Assembly (NCBI RefSeq): GCF_910594985.1
Contig: NZ_CAJVCE010000017.1
Span: 96,618-160,617 of the forward strand
Reading direction: 5' to 3'
Length of the DNA stretch: 64,000 nucleotides
Origin: Paenibacillus allorhizosphaerae
GTDB lineage: Bacteria; Bacillota; Bacilli; Paenibacillales; NBRC-103111
Shown in pieces: positions 43,022-52,611 of the stretch. Positions within the stretch are counted from its first letter, which is position 1. Every line of letters starts with the position of its first letter. The notes under the pieces were generated by a model. That model saw nothing but the letters and a program-made list of their open reading frames with translations, did not search any database and was not told where the DNA came from. The translations under genes were made by a program, and so were the position numbers.

Positions 43022-44891
43022 CGAACCGGCAAGACCGAGTCAAACTCCGCAGGATATGCCCCCCATGATGGGCGGTCCGGGACGGCCGATGGGGGGATTC
43101 GGCGGCGGCCGCGGCAGACCTGTCGTGAAGCCGAAAAATTTCCGCGGCACCTTGAAAAGACTGTGGCGTTACCTCGGCAAAGAAAAGAAGCTGCTCTCCT
43201 TTATCTTTCTGCTTATTGTGATCGATTCGGCGATTACGCTGGCCGGGCCATATTGGATCGGGGTTTCCGTCGATTCGATGACCGCATCAGGCGGGCGGGT
43301 CGATTTTCATCTGCTCCAGATCGCCATCATTGCGCTAACGACGGCCTATGTGTCGGACGCCTTTCTGACGTTTTTGCAGGGATGGCTGATGGCGGGAATG
43401 TCGCAGCGCATCGTGATGAATCTTCGCAGCGCCTTGTTTGAAAAGCTGCAAAAGCTGCCGTTATCGTTTTTCGATACGCGCCGGCACGGAGAAGTGATGA
43501 GCCGGCTGACTAACGATATCGACAACGTGAGCAATACGATCTCGCAATCGACCGCGCAGCTGATGACCGGCTCCATTGCGATCATCGGCTCGCTGACGAT
43601 GATGATTGTGCTGAGTCCGCTGCTTACGCTCGCCAGCTTGATTACCGTTCCGCTCGTGATGCTGCTGGCTCGTACGATTACGAAGCGAACGAGCCTCTTG
43701 TTCCGGGAGCAGCAGGCGCAGCTCGGCAAGCTGAACGGCCACGCCGAGGAAACGATAACCGGACTGCTTGTCGTCAAAGCGTTCAATCATGAGAAGAAGG
43801 CGATTGAGGAGTTCGAGGACGTCAATACGAAGCTGTACGAAGTTGGGCTCAAGGCACAAATTTTCTCCGGCTTCCTCATGCCGATCATGGGCGTCATCAA
43901 CAATATCGGCTTCGCCGCCGTGGCGATCGTAGGCGGCATTCTGGCGGTACAAGGGGACATTACCGTCGGCGTCATCGCCAGCTTCCTGAGCTACTCGAGA
44001 CAATTCGTCCGGCCGCTGAACGAAATGGCCAACATTTATAACATTATGCAATCGGGCGTCGCAGGCGCGGAGCGGGTATTTGAAGTGATGGATGAGAAGG
44101 AAGAGGACAAGGACGCTCCGGGTGCCGTCGTTCTGGAAAATCCGCGAGGGCATGTCGTGTTCGAGAACGTCTCGTTCGGATACTTGCCGGATGTGCCGAT
44201 TTTGAAAAATGTTAGCTTCGAATCGACGGAAGGAAGCAGTACGGCGCTGGTCGGACCGACCGGCGCGGGGAAGACGACGATCGTCAATTTGCTGACGCGG
44301 TTTTACGATGTGACCGGGGGCCGCATCTTGATCGACGGCAAAGACATCAAAGAATACACAAGGGACAGCTTGCGGCGGACGTTCGGAATCGTGCTGCAGG
44401 ATACGTATTTGTTCTCCGGCACGATCAAAGAGAACATCAAATACGGTCGTTCCGATGCCACCGACCGTGAGGTAGTGGCCGCGGCGAAAATGGCTAACGC
44501 GGACGTTTTTATTCGGCGTCTCCCGAACGGGTACGATACGATGCTGACGGAGAACGGCGGCAACCTTAGCCAAGGCCAACGGCAGCTTCTGGCGATCGCG
44601 CGGGTCATATTGGCCGAACCGTCCATCCTCATTCTCGACGAGGCGACAAGCAGCATCGACACCCGTACCGAGCTGCATATTCAGGATGCGCTGCTGCAGG
44701 TCATGAAGGGCCGGACGACGTTCATCATTGCACACCGGCTCAATACGATCCGCGATGCGGATTCGATCATGGTCATCGACCGCGGCGAAATTGAAGAGCG
44801 GGGCAGCCACGATCAACTGATTAACGAGAAGGGTGCCTACAACCGGATGTTTACGAATCAGTTCAAAAATATCCAGGCTGCGGCGGAATAA
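43008..44891 (+). CDS. ABC exporter subunit, catalytically intact partner
   Basis: A 627-residue half-transporter with a Gly/Pro-rich N-terminal extension (about residues 20-45), six membrane segments, Walker A GPTGAGKTT, signature LSQGQRQL, Walker B LILDEATSSID and H-loop IIAHR. Its start overlaps the previous gene by 14 bases behind AAAGGAG, so the two are translationally coupled and should form one heterodimer. A terminator follows. Confidence 0.9.
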   Translation: MSQPNEPARPSQTPQDMPPMMGGPGRPMGGFGGGRGRPVVKPKNFRGTLKRLWRYLGKEKKLLSFIFLLIVIDSAITLAGPYWIGVSVDSMTASGGRVDFHLLQIAIIALTTAYVSDAFLTFLQGWLMAGMSQRIVMNLRSALFEKLQKLPLSFFDTRRHGEVMSRLTNDIDNVSNTISQSTAQLMTGSIAIIGSLTMMIVLSPLLTLASLITVPLVMLLARTITKRTSLLFREQQAQLGKLNGHAEETITGLLVVKAFNHEKKAIEEFEDVNTKLYEVGLKAQIFSGFLMPIMGVINNIGFAAVAIVGGILAVQGDITVGVIASFLSYSRQFVRPLNEMANIYNIMQSGVAGAERVFEVMDEKEEDKDAPGAVVLENPRGHVVFENVSFGYLPDVPILKNVSFESTEGSSTALVGPTGAGKTTIVNLLTRFYDVTGGRILIDGKDIKEYTRDSLRRTFGIVLQDTYLFSGTIKENIKYGRSDATDREVVAAAKMANADVFIRRLPNGYDTMLTENGGNLSQGQRQLLAIARVILAEPSILILDEATSSIDTRTELHIQDALLQVMKGRTTFIIAHRLNTIRDADSIMVIDRGEIEERGSHDQLINEKGAYNRMFTNQFKNIQAAAE

Positions 44892-44903
44892 AATGAGCGA
44901 TGG

Positions 44904-44948
44904 GGCTTAGACAGGAGCCGCGTGATGCGGCCCTGCTAAGCCTTTTTT
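44904..44948 (+). terminator. Terminator of the heterodimeric exporter operon
   Basis: GGCTTAG/CTAAGCC outer arms, an inner CAGG and GCCGC/GCGGC pairing, then six T. Confidence 0.88.
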
Positions 44949-44966
44949 GCGTCCGCTCAGGCGCGA

Positions 44967-44983
44967 ATCGCAACGAAAGACAA
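44967..44983 (+). promoter_or_regulatory. Motif shared with the promoter region of the beta-helix operon, copy 1
   Basis: ATCGCAACGAAAGACAA lies about 90 bases upstream of the AraC-type gene and about 60 bases before its predicted transcription start (TACAAT at 45026-45031). The same sequence with one change occurs at 52333-52349. A binding site for the AraC-type protein is proposed. Confidence 0.6.
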
Positions 44984-45075
44984 CTATTTACAAAATCGTA
45001 AGTTTCCGATTGTTTATTCATGGAGTACAATGGGGGACAGAAGCGCTTGATACAGGCAAAAGGGGTCCATTGTAA

Positions 45076-47334
45076 ATGCTGAAGCTGCCAATCAATACGA
45101 ATTCGTTATTTTTTAAAAGCATCGTCAGCTTTTTAACGATTATTTTGCTGCTCGCCTCTTTTAATTTTTTGTCGTTTACGTTTTTCAAAACGAACATCCA
45201 GCAGGAAATTATCCGCAACAACCGGCTGACGCTCAAAAACACGGCAGACCGGTACGAGAAGCATTTGGCGATTATTCGCAGCATGCTGTTCAAGCTGTAC
45301 CAGAACGAAGATGTTGTCGCCTTCGGCAGACAGCTTGCCGAAGGCGATCCGGCGCAAGTCAATTTTTTGAAGCCGGCCGATATGATCAAGAGTATTCGCA
45401 GCGAAGTGAACAATCCGTTCCTATATCTTGATAACGTTATCATTTTATACCGTTCGGCTTCGTTTACGGTGGACAAGAACGGCACGGGGGACGCTTCCCG
45501 GTTGTTTTCGCGGTTTTATGTAAGCGAGCCGTATTCGGCCCAATATTGGCAGAAGCAATTCGAATCGCCGAATACGACCGCGCTTCATCCGGGCGCTTCG
45601 TTCTCGATCGTTTCCTCCGATCAGCAGAGCCGCGAGCTCATTCCGATGACGGTCAAGCTGCCTTCCTACAACCATATGATAATCGGGATGCTGGATGCGG
45701 AGCGTCTGTTCGAATCGTTTCACGGCGCGGACAATCCGCAGCTGCTCATTCTTCATGACAACGGAAGCACAATCTTCAATTCCTCGGACAGGGACACCGC
45801 CGAAACATTGCCGCTCATGGAAGGAAACGATTTTATCGTCAGCGATAACCGTTATTATTTTTACCACCGCAGCGATGAAACGAATTTGACTTATGTGACC
45901 GTCGTTCCTTATTCCGCCATTGCCGCGCAAATTCAAAGGCTGGAATGGACGCTGTTCTTCCTGTTTGTTGTATCCGTCCTTATTGCCGGGGCCGCATCCG
46001 TTATATTCAGCCGCAAGCTGAATCACCCCGTCATGCAAATTATCGCCTCGCTTCGGCGCCGCAGCCCGGAGGTCGTTCGCAGCAGCATACACGAATTTGC
46101 GCTGATCGGCGATATTTCGCGCGAGCTTATCCGCGAGCGCAATGAATTCCACAGCGATTTGCAAAGCAACCAGTCGCTGCTCACCGATTATAATTACATA
46201 AACCGGCTGAAAATGATCAAGTCCGGTTCCGCCGATTGGAAAGATACGATGGTCCATAACCGGCCGTTCCGGATCGTGCTGTTCCAGCTCTATTTCCGCA
46301 GCGCCGCCCCGCTGGCTGCGCAAATGAAACCGGACCGGCTGACGTATGCGGTGCGGGAATGCATCGATCTTGTCTTATCCGGGACGCTAGACAAGCCGCG
46401 TACGCTCCAGATGGAGAGCAACCAGCTGCTGTCCGTCTTGTTCGGAGAGCAATCTCAAGATCAACTGGAACAAACGCTGTCGCGATTGAAAACGATTTTT
46501 GACCAGGACAAGGCGTATTATTTGGTCTCGGCGGCGGTCGGTTCGTTATACCCGATCGGCTCCGATTTCAACCGCGCTTATATCGAAGTGTTGGAACGAG
46601 CGAAACAGGCCAAGCTGCTGGACGAGACACAACTGATTTGGGACGACGCCCCTGCTGCGAGCCATTTCGTATTTACGGCCGAACAGGAGCAAGAGCTGTA
46701 CGTGAACATGCAGGAAGGAAACGGCTCAACGTGCGAGCAGTCCGTTGGAAGAATGCTGGATAACATGTTTCGAAAGGAAGCGTCCCGCTTGCAGTTCCGC
46801 GCCTTCGCGCAAAACGTATCCGTCAAAATGCTGAAAATCGCCGAGCGGGCCAAAGTAGAGCCGAAGCAGTGGGGGATGTTGAACGATATGCTGGATGAAC
46901 TGGAGGAATGCTGTACGCTTGAGGAGTACAAACGGTACTTCGAGCGGTTTCTGTCTAGCGCGGCTCAATCGATCAAAGCGAAACGGGACGAAAAAGACCC
47001 CGTCGTCGATTTTTTCGCCGTTTTTTTGGAGGAGCATTACTCCGAGGACTTGTCGCTGGATGCTGTGGCCGACCGGATGAATATGTCCAGCAGCTACTTA
47101 TCGGTTTATATAAAAGAAAAGACAGGAACGAATTTCAGCGATCATCTGAACAACGTGCGCATTCGTAAAGCGAAGGAACTGCTGCTTCAATCCGACCGCA
47201 GCGTTCAAGAAATCGGCGAGCGGATCGGTTATCGCAACGTGACCTCGTTTATCCGGATGTTTAAAAAAATAACCGGGCTGACGCCCGGCGACTACCGCAA
47301 GCGGGGAGCGCTTGAAGCAAGGGGAGAAGGCTAG
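45076..47334 (+). CDS. Membrane-anchored AraC-family regulator (YesN-like)
   Basis: A 752-residue one-component sensor. A membrane segment at about 14-36, an extracellular sensing region to about 290 and a second segment near 292-312 precede a cytoplasmic linker and a C-terminal AraC DNA-binding domain (AVADRMNMSSSYLSVYIKEKTG; VQEIGERIGYRNVTSFIRMFKK) at about 655-745. This build is typical of Paenibacillus regulators that respond to extracellular sugars, often together with binding proteins. The ATG follows AAAAGGGG. It converges on the operon-like gene row on the minus strand, its likely target, and its promoter shares a motif with that row. Confidence 0.88.
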   Translation: MLKLPINTNSLFFKSIVSFLTIILLLASFNFLSFTFFKTNIQQEIIRNNRLTLKNTADRYEKHLAIIRSMLFKLYQNEDVVAFGRQLAEGDPAQVNFLKPADMIKSIRSEVNNPFLYLDNVIILYRSASFTVDKNGTGDASRLFSRFYVSEPYSAQYWQKQFESPNTTALHPGASFSIVSSDQQSRELIPMTVKLPSYNHMIIGMLDAERLFESFHGADNPQLLILHDNGSTIFNSSDRDTAETLPLMEGNDFIVSDNRYYFYHRSDETNLTYVTVVPYSAIAAQIQRLEWTLFFLFVVSVLIAGAASVIFSRKLNHPVMQIIASLRRRSPEVVRSSIHEFALIGDISRELIRERNEFHSDLQSNQSLLTDYNYINRLKMIKSGSADWKDTMVHNRPFRIVLFQLYFRSAAPLAAQMKPDRLTYAVRECIDLVLSGTLDKPRTLQMESNQLLSVLFGEQSQDQLEQTLSRLKTIFDQDKAYYLVSAAVGSLYPIGSDFNRAYIEVLERAKQAKLLDETQLIWDDAPAASHFVFTAEQEQELYVNMQEGNGSTCEQSVGRMLDNMFRKEASRLQFRAFAQNVSVKMLKIAERAKVEPKQWGMLNDMLDELEECCTLEEYKRYFERFLSSAAQSIKAKRDEKDPVVDFFAVFLEEHYSEDLSLDAVADRMNMSSSYLSVYIKEKTGTNFSDHLNNVRIRKAKELLLQSDRSVQEIGERIGYRNVTSFIRMFKKITGLTPGDYRKRGALEARGEG

Positions 47335-47353
47335 CCCGGCCGCTTCCGGCGCC

Positions 47354-48964
47354 TCATTCGCTTTGCTTGCTCTTCAAGTAAGCTCCATAAGCTTGCTCGT
47401 ACATGCTCATGTATTTGTCGAGACCGATCATCCGCATATTGCCGACATACTTGTCCCAGTCCGCGAAAGGTACTTCGCCGGTGACGAATTTGGCCTGCAT
47501 TTGGCTGGCGTAGGAGGCGATTTCGGTGCCCAGGCTCCCCGGAGAATACGGAAAAGGGGGCCATATTTCTTTAACCGCATAAGGCTTTACTTTTCTGGCC
47601 GCTTCGATCGACGCGGGGTAGCTCTCCGATCCTTGGAACAATGGCAGACGGACAACCCCTGGGTAGCTGCCTCCTAGCCAAGTCACGTATGGAGTCAGCG
47701 CCTGCTCGATCGTAAGCCCGTTTTTATGGTTGCGTATGCGTTCCGTATACTGCAGCGTCCCATCGGCCGCTTCCTCGTAGCTTACGCCTTTCACGCCCAT
47801 GAAAAACAGCTTGCTGCCTTCCTCGCTGAAAAAGTAATCGATCCAGCGCAGCGTCGCTTCCGGATATTTATTTTTGTTTGTGATCGCAAAGGCGCCTATA
47901 TGGACGAGCGGCGCTTTGACATGCGAGTAGAGCCGGTCGCCGTGCGGGCCTTGAAGGGCGGGCGCGCCGATGTACCCGGTCTGCTTCATTTGCGTGTATG
48001 GGCTTGGCGTTACCATCGAGCCGTACACGTTTTGCGCGCCTTTGACGTAAAATTCACTGCTGCCGATCGTGAAGATGTCTTTCTCTATCAGCCCTTCGGC
48101 GTACAGCTTATGTACATATTCCAGCACTTCTTTATATTTCGCATCGACTGGAATGAAACGCAGCTGTCCGGTTGATTCATCCACATCGACGAGAGGATGG
48201 GCGAGTCCGCGGTTACCGAGCCCCCACGCGCCTTTCAGCTGGTGAATGAACATGCTGATGCCGAGGCTCCCGAAAGGAATTTCATCGGCGATGCCGTTGC
48301 CGTTCGGGTCGCGTTCCTTGACGGCTTTCATGTAGGCGTACAGCTCGTCGGTCGTTTGCGGCTCGGGCAAACGGAGCGCCTCAAGCCATGTTCCGTTAAG
48401 CCACAGCGGTGTTCCGATCAGCATCGACAAAAATTCCGGGTCATAAAAGGAAGGGATCGAATAAATGCCGCCGTCGGGCATCGTCAGCGACTGGCGCAAT
48501 TCCGGATACCGCTCCAGCAGCTTTTGGAAGTTCGGCGCATATCGCGGAATCCAATCGTTCAACCGGAGAAAGACGCCTTCTTTTCCGTATTTCATCAGTT
48601 CGGCGGCGGTTAGGCGGGCGGCATAGAAGCCGTCCGGGTAGCTGCCGGTCGCCAGCGCCAATTTGCGTTCTTCTCCCATGCTCTCGAAAGGGACGAGCCG
48701 GAAATGGACTTTCATGTTTGTCATTTCGGCGTAATGCTTCCATAGTAAAATCTCATCCCAATTGGAGCCGCTCGTTGCGGATTTGCCGGTTAGAAACGTA
48801 AGTTCTACCGGCTTGTTCAAGATCGGCAGCCCTTCGGAAAGCAGAAGCGGGGGATCCTCCGGCCGAGCTGCCGAATGCTTCGATTGTTGATTGTAGTACA
48901 AGGCAAGTGTGCTGCCGACGATCAGTGCCGCCGCCGCCGACAGCAGCCATTTGTAACCCTTCAT
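47354..48964 (-). CDS. Membrane-anchored extracellular solute-binding protein, LplA-like
   Basis: A 536-residue family 1-type binding protein. It opens with a hydrophobic anchor (residues 6-22) that lacks a lipobox Cys, so it is probably held by an uncleaved signal. Conserved blocks include DEILLWKHYAEMTNMKV, an EF-hand-like loop (DPNGNGIADEIPFG) and FAITNKNKYPEATLRWIDYFFSEEG. Relatives bind oligosaccharides for ABC importers, but no permease is near. A minus-strand promoter (TTCCAT, 17 bases, TATAAT near 49020) gives it its own start of transcription. It is not a close paralogue of the other three binding proteins. Confidence 0.85.
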   Translation of the reverse strand: MKGYKWLLSAAAALIVGSTLALYYNQQSKHSAARPEDPPLLLSEGLPILNKPVELTFLTGKSATSGSNWDEILLWKHYAEMTNMKVHFRLVPFESMGEERKLALATGSYPDGFYAARLTAAELMKYGKEGVFLRLNDWIPRYAPNFQKLLERYPELRQSLTMPDGGIYSIPSFYDPEFLSMLIGTPLWLNGTWLEALRLPEPQTTDELYAYMKAVKERDPNGNGIADEIPFGSLGISMFIHQLKGAWGLGNRGLAHPLVDVDESTGQLRFIPVDAKYKEVLEYVHKLYAEGLIEKDIFTIGSSEFYVKGAQNVYGSMVTPSPYTQMKQTGYIGAPALQGPHGDRLYSHVKAPLVHIGAFAITNKNKYPEATLRWIDYFFSEEGSKLFFMGVKGVSYEEAADGTLQYTERIRNHKNGLTIEQALTPYVTWLGGSYPGVVRLPLFQGSESYPASIEAARKVKPYAVKEIWPPFPYSPGSLGTEIASYASQMQAKFVTGEVPFADWDKYVGNMRMIGLDKYMSMYEQAYGAYLKSKQSE

Positions 48965-49071
48965 TCCGGAGCCCCCGCTTCGCTATCATCGATCTCTTTT
49001 GAAAATCCTTCTACTTATTATATCAACCGCCCACAGACGATGGAATAGGTGCTGGTGCGGCCGATAAGCGA

Positions 49072-50397
49072 TTAATTCGGCTTATTCTCGCGAATGAATT
49101 TGTCCATTAACTCGTCATAGCTGCGCAGCGCGGTGTTGACGTCCACTTTGTTTTTCACCACCTGCGTCATGACCTTCGTAATTTCGTTAAATGCCTTGTT
49201 GGCAAACAGGGTGGAAGGGAACGGCTTGGCCGGAGCGGTTTTGAAAATGGCCGAAACGTTTTTCCCTTTCAATATATCCATGTTTTTGCCGAATTCCGTC
49301 TGGTATTTCTTATCGCCGAGCACGGACACGCGGCCGTTGCGGGCCATATCCAGCTGCACTTCGTCGGAGACGATCGTATTTACGACTTTGAACGCCGCAT
49401 CCTTGTTCTTGCTCGTCTTCGGCACGATCATGACGTGCAGATCGATCTGGGTTCCGATGCCCGGCTTTTCCGGCCAAACGGGATAAGAGGCGATGTCCCA
49501 GTTAGAGAATTGATCTTTCACCTCGGCAAGGTTCGGCAGCCAGTTCAGGCCGGCAAGCATCGCGAGCTTCCGGTCCTTGACGAAGGCGTTGACGCCGGAG
49601 CTGAACGTTTGAATGGTCGAGTTGCCCGGTATTTCATATATATCGCGAACCATTTCCACCGTCTTTTTCCATTGATCGGTATTGCCTAGCGATTTGAAGC
49701 TTTTCGGATCGACAAGCGGCAGCTCCTGCTGGGAACCGGCACGGTAGACGGAATCCGGCTCGAACCCGCGGTATTGGGTGCCGCTATCCAGTCTTGTGAG
49801 CTTTTTGGCCAGTTCGGTCGTCTCCTGCCATGTCATCCCGTCTTTCGGATAAGCGACGCCGAAGCGGTCGAAAATGTCTTTGTTATAGTACAGCGCGTTG
49901 AAATGCATCGTATACGGAATGCCCATCAAAAAACTGTTTTCGCTCGTAATTTTGACGGCGTCCAGCGCAGTCGGATTGAATTTGTTCAAATCCATTTTAT
50001 TGCTTTTAATCCACGGATCCAGATCCTGATCGATGCCCAGCCTTTTCAAATCCGGAAGCAGCAGGGACGTATGGAAAATAATATCCGGAAGCTCGTTAAT
50101 GGCCAGCAAATTTTCGAAAGAATTGTTTTTATCGTCCAGTACGATGCGTTTGATTGTTATGTTAGGATGTTTTTTCTTTACCGGTTCCACGATGTACCGC
50201 TGAATTTCGTCCTCGGTCAAATAGCCGACGGCACGGATGCCGATCGATACGGTGGCTGGCGCGCTGTCTTTGTCGTCTTTTACCGTTTTCGGATCATTGG
50301 CGGAGCCGCCGGTTGCGCCGCTGCCGCTGGAACCGCAGCCTGACAGCAGCGTCATGGTTATTACACCCGATAGTAACGCTATCATTGATTTTCTCAT
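49072..50397 (-). CDS. Family 1 extracellular solute-binding lipoprotein (orphan)
   Basis: A 441-residue binding lipoprotein with a lipobox LSGC after a short signal; the ATG at 50397 is preferred because ATGGGGGC lies upstream, whereas ATG 50415 would place that site inside the gene. It shares the YNKDIFDRFGVAYPKDGMTW block and the overall layout with the proteins at 8023-9363 and 54899-56239. It begins 24 bases after the beta-helix gene on the same strand, so the two are very probably cotranscribed. No permease genes accompany it. Confidence 0.85.
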   Translation of the reverse strand: MRKSMIALLSGVITMTLLSGCGSSGSGATGGSANDPKTVKDDKDSAPATVSIGIRAVGYLTEDEIQRYIVEPVKKKHPNITIKRIVLDDKNNSFENLLAINELPDIIFHTSLLLPDLKRLGIDQDLDPWIKSNKMDLNKFNPTALDAVKITSENSFLMGIPYTMHFNALYYNKDIFDRFGVAYPKDGMTWQETTELAKKLTRLDSGTQYRGFEPDSVYRAGSQQELPLVDPKSFKSLGNTDQWKKTVEMVRDIYEIPGNSTIQTFSSGVNAFVKDRKLAMLAGLNWLPNLAEVKDQFSNWDIASYPVWPEKPGIGTQIDLHVMIVPKTSKNKDAAFKVVNTIVSDEVQLDMARNGRVSVLGDKKYQTEFGKNMDILKGKNVSAIFKTAPAKPFPSTLFANKAFNEITKVMTQVVKNKVDVNTALRSYDELMDKFIRENKPN

Positions 50398-50421
50398 TGA
50401 TCTTGAAGCCCCCATTTAACG

Positions 50422-52230
50422 TTATATTTTTGTGGTGATGATTTGCCCTGTTTCGTCGACGGTCAGTTGGTAGCTGGACCCTCCTGCACTGTACAGCAGC
50501 AGCCGGTCGCTTGATGTCGCCGATGCGTTCAAGTAAGCGCCGGACACGCCTTCCAGGATGTTTTGAGACGTGTCGATGTGCTCGCTGCTGGCGGAAATTT
50601 GCAGGCCGTACCGGTTTTGCTTGCCGGCTGCCGCTTTCCGCACTGTGTTGCTGTGAATGGAGCCGCGGCTGTTTCGGGTGCTGACGATAATGCCGTCATA
50701 CCGGTTGTGCTCGCTCTGGCTGGCGGAGTCGATGATGTTGCGATGAACGGAGAACCCGGTCGTCTCGCTGACCAGAATGCCGTAAAACCCGCTATTCCGT
50801 ACAACGTTGCTATCGATGGTGACGCCCGTACACTTGGACGACTCGATGCCGTTGACGACAATGCTCTCCAACCGGTTGCCCGATACTTGGGAATCTGACG
50901 TATTCTCCAGATGAACGCCGCGCCTTGCGCTGTACACGATATTTCGTTCGATGACGGCCGATCGGCACCACGACGCCGTGATGGCATGCTTTTCCGTACC
51001 GGTCTCGTATACGATGTTGCCGGTAATGTACAAATCGGCGACCGGTGCCGCTTTGTCCCCATAGCTGCCGATGCCGCCATAGACGGACGCTCCGGTGATG
51101 ACGTTATCGACGATGCGAATCCCTTTTCCCGCTTGTGGGGTGGTACGCTGATTGCCGTCCTTATCTTTCGTCGATTCACTATTCGGTGACGGGGTGCTGA
51201 CCAGAACGCCGCCGCCGCATTGGAGCATCGTATTGCCTTCCACCAGGCAATCGTTCCATTTGAACAAGCGAATCGCCCAATACGTCAAATTTTCGAACGT
51301 ATTGCCTAGAATCTTGATGTTGCTCGACCATACGTCATGGATTGCTCCATGCGTGCCGACGCCGCAAGCCCAGGCGGTCGTTCCCGCTGTACCGCTTGCG
51401 CCGAAATAGCAGTCGCGAACCGTAATGTTGCGGCACGGCGTACCGTCATATTTGCCGAATCCGGCAAAGCTGAGCTTCGTCGGGACGTCGATCTGGATCG
51501 CTTCGGAAAAAAATCGGGAGCCGTCGTCCGCATTTTTATAACCGAGGAAGCGGCAATGTTCCACCGAAACGTCGCGGCTTGCATTAATTTCGATCGCATG
51601 CGCCCATACGACGTCCTTAATGGTCAAATCGCGAATCGCGATGTTGGCCGCATGGCCGAAGTTGAAGCCTACGTAAGCGTCGGGATACTGGATGATGTTG
51701 CCGTCCCAGATCCCTCCTTCGATCGTAATGTTGCCGTGTCCGCCGTATGCGTCGTAAGCGGCTCCGGACGCTCCGTTCAGCAGGAAGCTGTCGTTGTGGC
51801 AGCGCAGCATCACCGCGTCATGGTGTAGCATCAACTTCGTATTGCGGTAAATTCGCAGCATTTTCGTCAGCCTATACACCCCTTTCGGTACGTAGACGGC
51901 CGGGCTCGCACCCGTTAGCGCTTGATCGAGCACATCCTGAAATGCTTTGGTGTCGTCCGCGGCGCCATCGCCTTTTGCTCCGTAATCCTTTACGCTGAGC
52001 CAATCCAGATGTGCGGAATGCTTTGGCTTCTTGTCGTGGTCGTATACCGAATCGGTAACGGTACCGCCGTCGGCGTATGAAGCCTTTCCGTTGAGCAGCG
52101 CATGCGCGGCTAAGGTAATCCCGGCCGCGCCTAATGCCATGATCACGCCTCTGCGGCTAATCGCCGGTTCTTTGCGGTCCGGCGTCTGGTTCGCCGCTTG
52201 CGGCGTTTCGGGTTCGTCGATATGGCTCAT
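50422..52230 (-). CDS. Tat-exported right-handed beta-helix protein (pectate lyase superfamily)
   Basis: A 602-residue protein. The ATG at 52230 follows GGGGGA; frames further up are upstream DNA. Residues 24-28 read ISRRG, a twin-arginine motif, before a hydrophobic stretch. From about 75 the beta-helix opens with VKDYGAKGDGAADDTKAF, as in pectate-lyase-superfamily and polysaccharide epimerase proteins, and coils run nearly to the C-terminus with many Asn/Val repeats. The N-terminal region (ISRR, then NGKASYADGGTVTDSVYDHDKKPK) parallels the protein at 10713-12812. Action on an acidic polysaccharide outside the cell is inferred. It heads a pair with the binding lipoprotein downstream. Confidence 0.8.
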   Translation of the reverse strand: MSHIDEPETPQAANQTPDRKEPAISRRGVIMALGAAGITLAAHALLNGKASYADGGTVTDSVYDHDKKPKHSAHLDWLSVKDYGAKGDGAADDTKAFQDVLDQALTGASPAVYVPKGVYRLTKMLRIYRNTKLMLHHDAVMLRCHNDSFLLNGASGAAYDAYGGHGNITIEGGIWDGNIIQYPDAYVGFNFGHAANIAIRDLTIKDVVWAHAIEINASRDVSVEHCRFLGYKNADDGSRFFSEAIQIDVPTKLSFAGFGKYDGTPCRNITVRDCYFGASGTAGTTAWACGVGTHGAIHDVWSSNIKILGNTFENLTYWAIRLFKWNDCLVEGNTMLQCGGGVLVSTPSPNSESTKDKDGNQRTTPQAGKGIRIVDNVITGASVYGGIGSYGDKAAPVADLYITGNIVYETGTEKHAITASWCRSAVIERNIVYSARRGVHLENTSDSQVSGNRLESIVVNGIESSKCTGVTIDSNVVRNSGFYGILVSETTGFSVHRNIIDSASQSEHNRYDGIIVSTRNSRGSIHSNTVRKAAAGKQNRYGLQISASSEHIDTSQNILEGVSGAYLNASATSSDRLLLYSAGGSSYQLTVDETGQIITTKI

Positions 52231-52332
52231 GCCTGTTCCCCCTTTGTTTTCGAAGCTTTCCGGTTCATCGTAACCGGCTCTTTGTACGAAAGATATGCAC
52301 ATGTTTCGTGATTTCGTGCAGTTGTCTAGCGG

Positions 52333-52349
52333 ATCGTAACGAAAGACAA
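52333..52349 (+). promoter_or_regulatory. Motif shared with the AraC-type promoter region, copy 2
   Basis: ATCGTAACGAAAGACAA matches the copy at 44967-44983 at 16 of 17 positions. It lies about 100 bases upstream of the beta-helix gene, in opposite orientation relative to that gene compared with copy 1. Confidence 0.6.
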
Positions 52350-52444
52350 TTTTCAAATAAGATGACAACCGTCAAAAATGGATCACGCGGATGAATAATT
52401 GGGGGAGAACCGGGTATCATAAGAGCGACGGTGAAAAGAGAGGT

Positions 52445-52534
52445 GTGGTTCCGTTGGGCTTTCTAACGATCAATACCGAGGATACTGTTATTGAATCCAA
52501 TGAGAAGCGAGGGGTTGTGCCCAAGAGACGTTAA
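52445..52534 (+). CDS. Doubtful 29-codon small frame
   Basis: A GTG at 52445 (or TTG at 52454) behind AGAGAGG opens a frame of at most 29 codons ending TAA. The predicted peptide is hydrophilic (INTEDTVIESNEKRGVV in the middle) and matches nothing I know. It may be a gene remnant. Confidence 0.2.
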   Translation: MVPLGFLTINTEDTVIESNEKRGVVPKRR

Positions 52535-52611
52535 TGTAGTTTAACTGCATTGGTCAAAAAGGTACCCGAGATTCGACTGGTTCAAAAGCTGTTACCAACA
52601 TTCAATTCACC

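Noticed and set aside
43461..44816. A 451-residue minus-strand frame opposite the second ABC exporter subunit
   Set aside because: The plus-strand frame has all ABC motifs; the reverse frame is a by-product of G+C-rich codon use.
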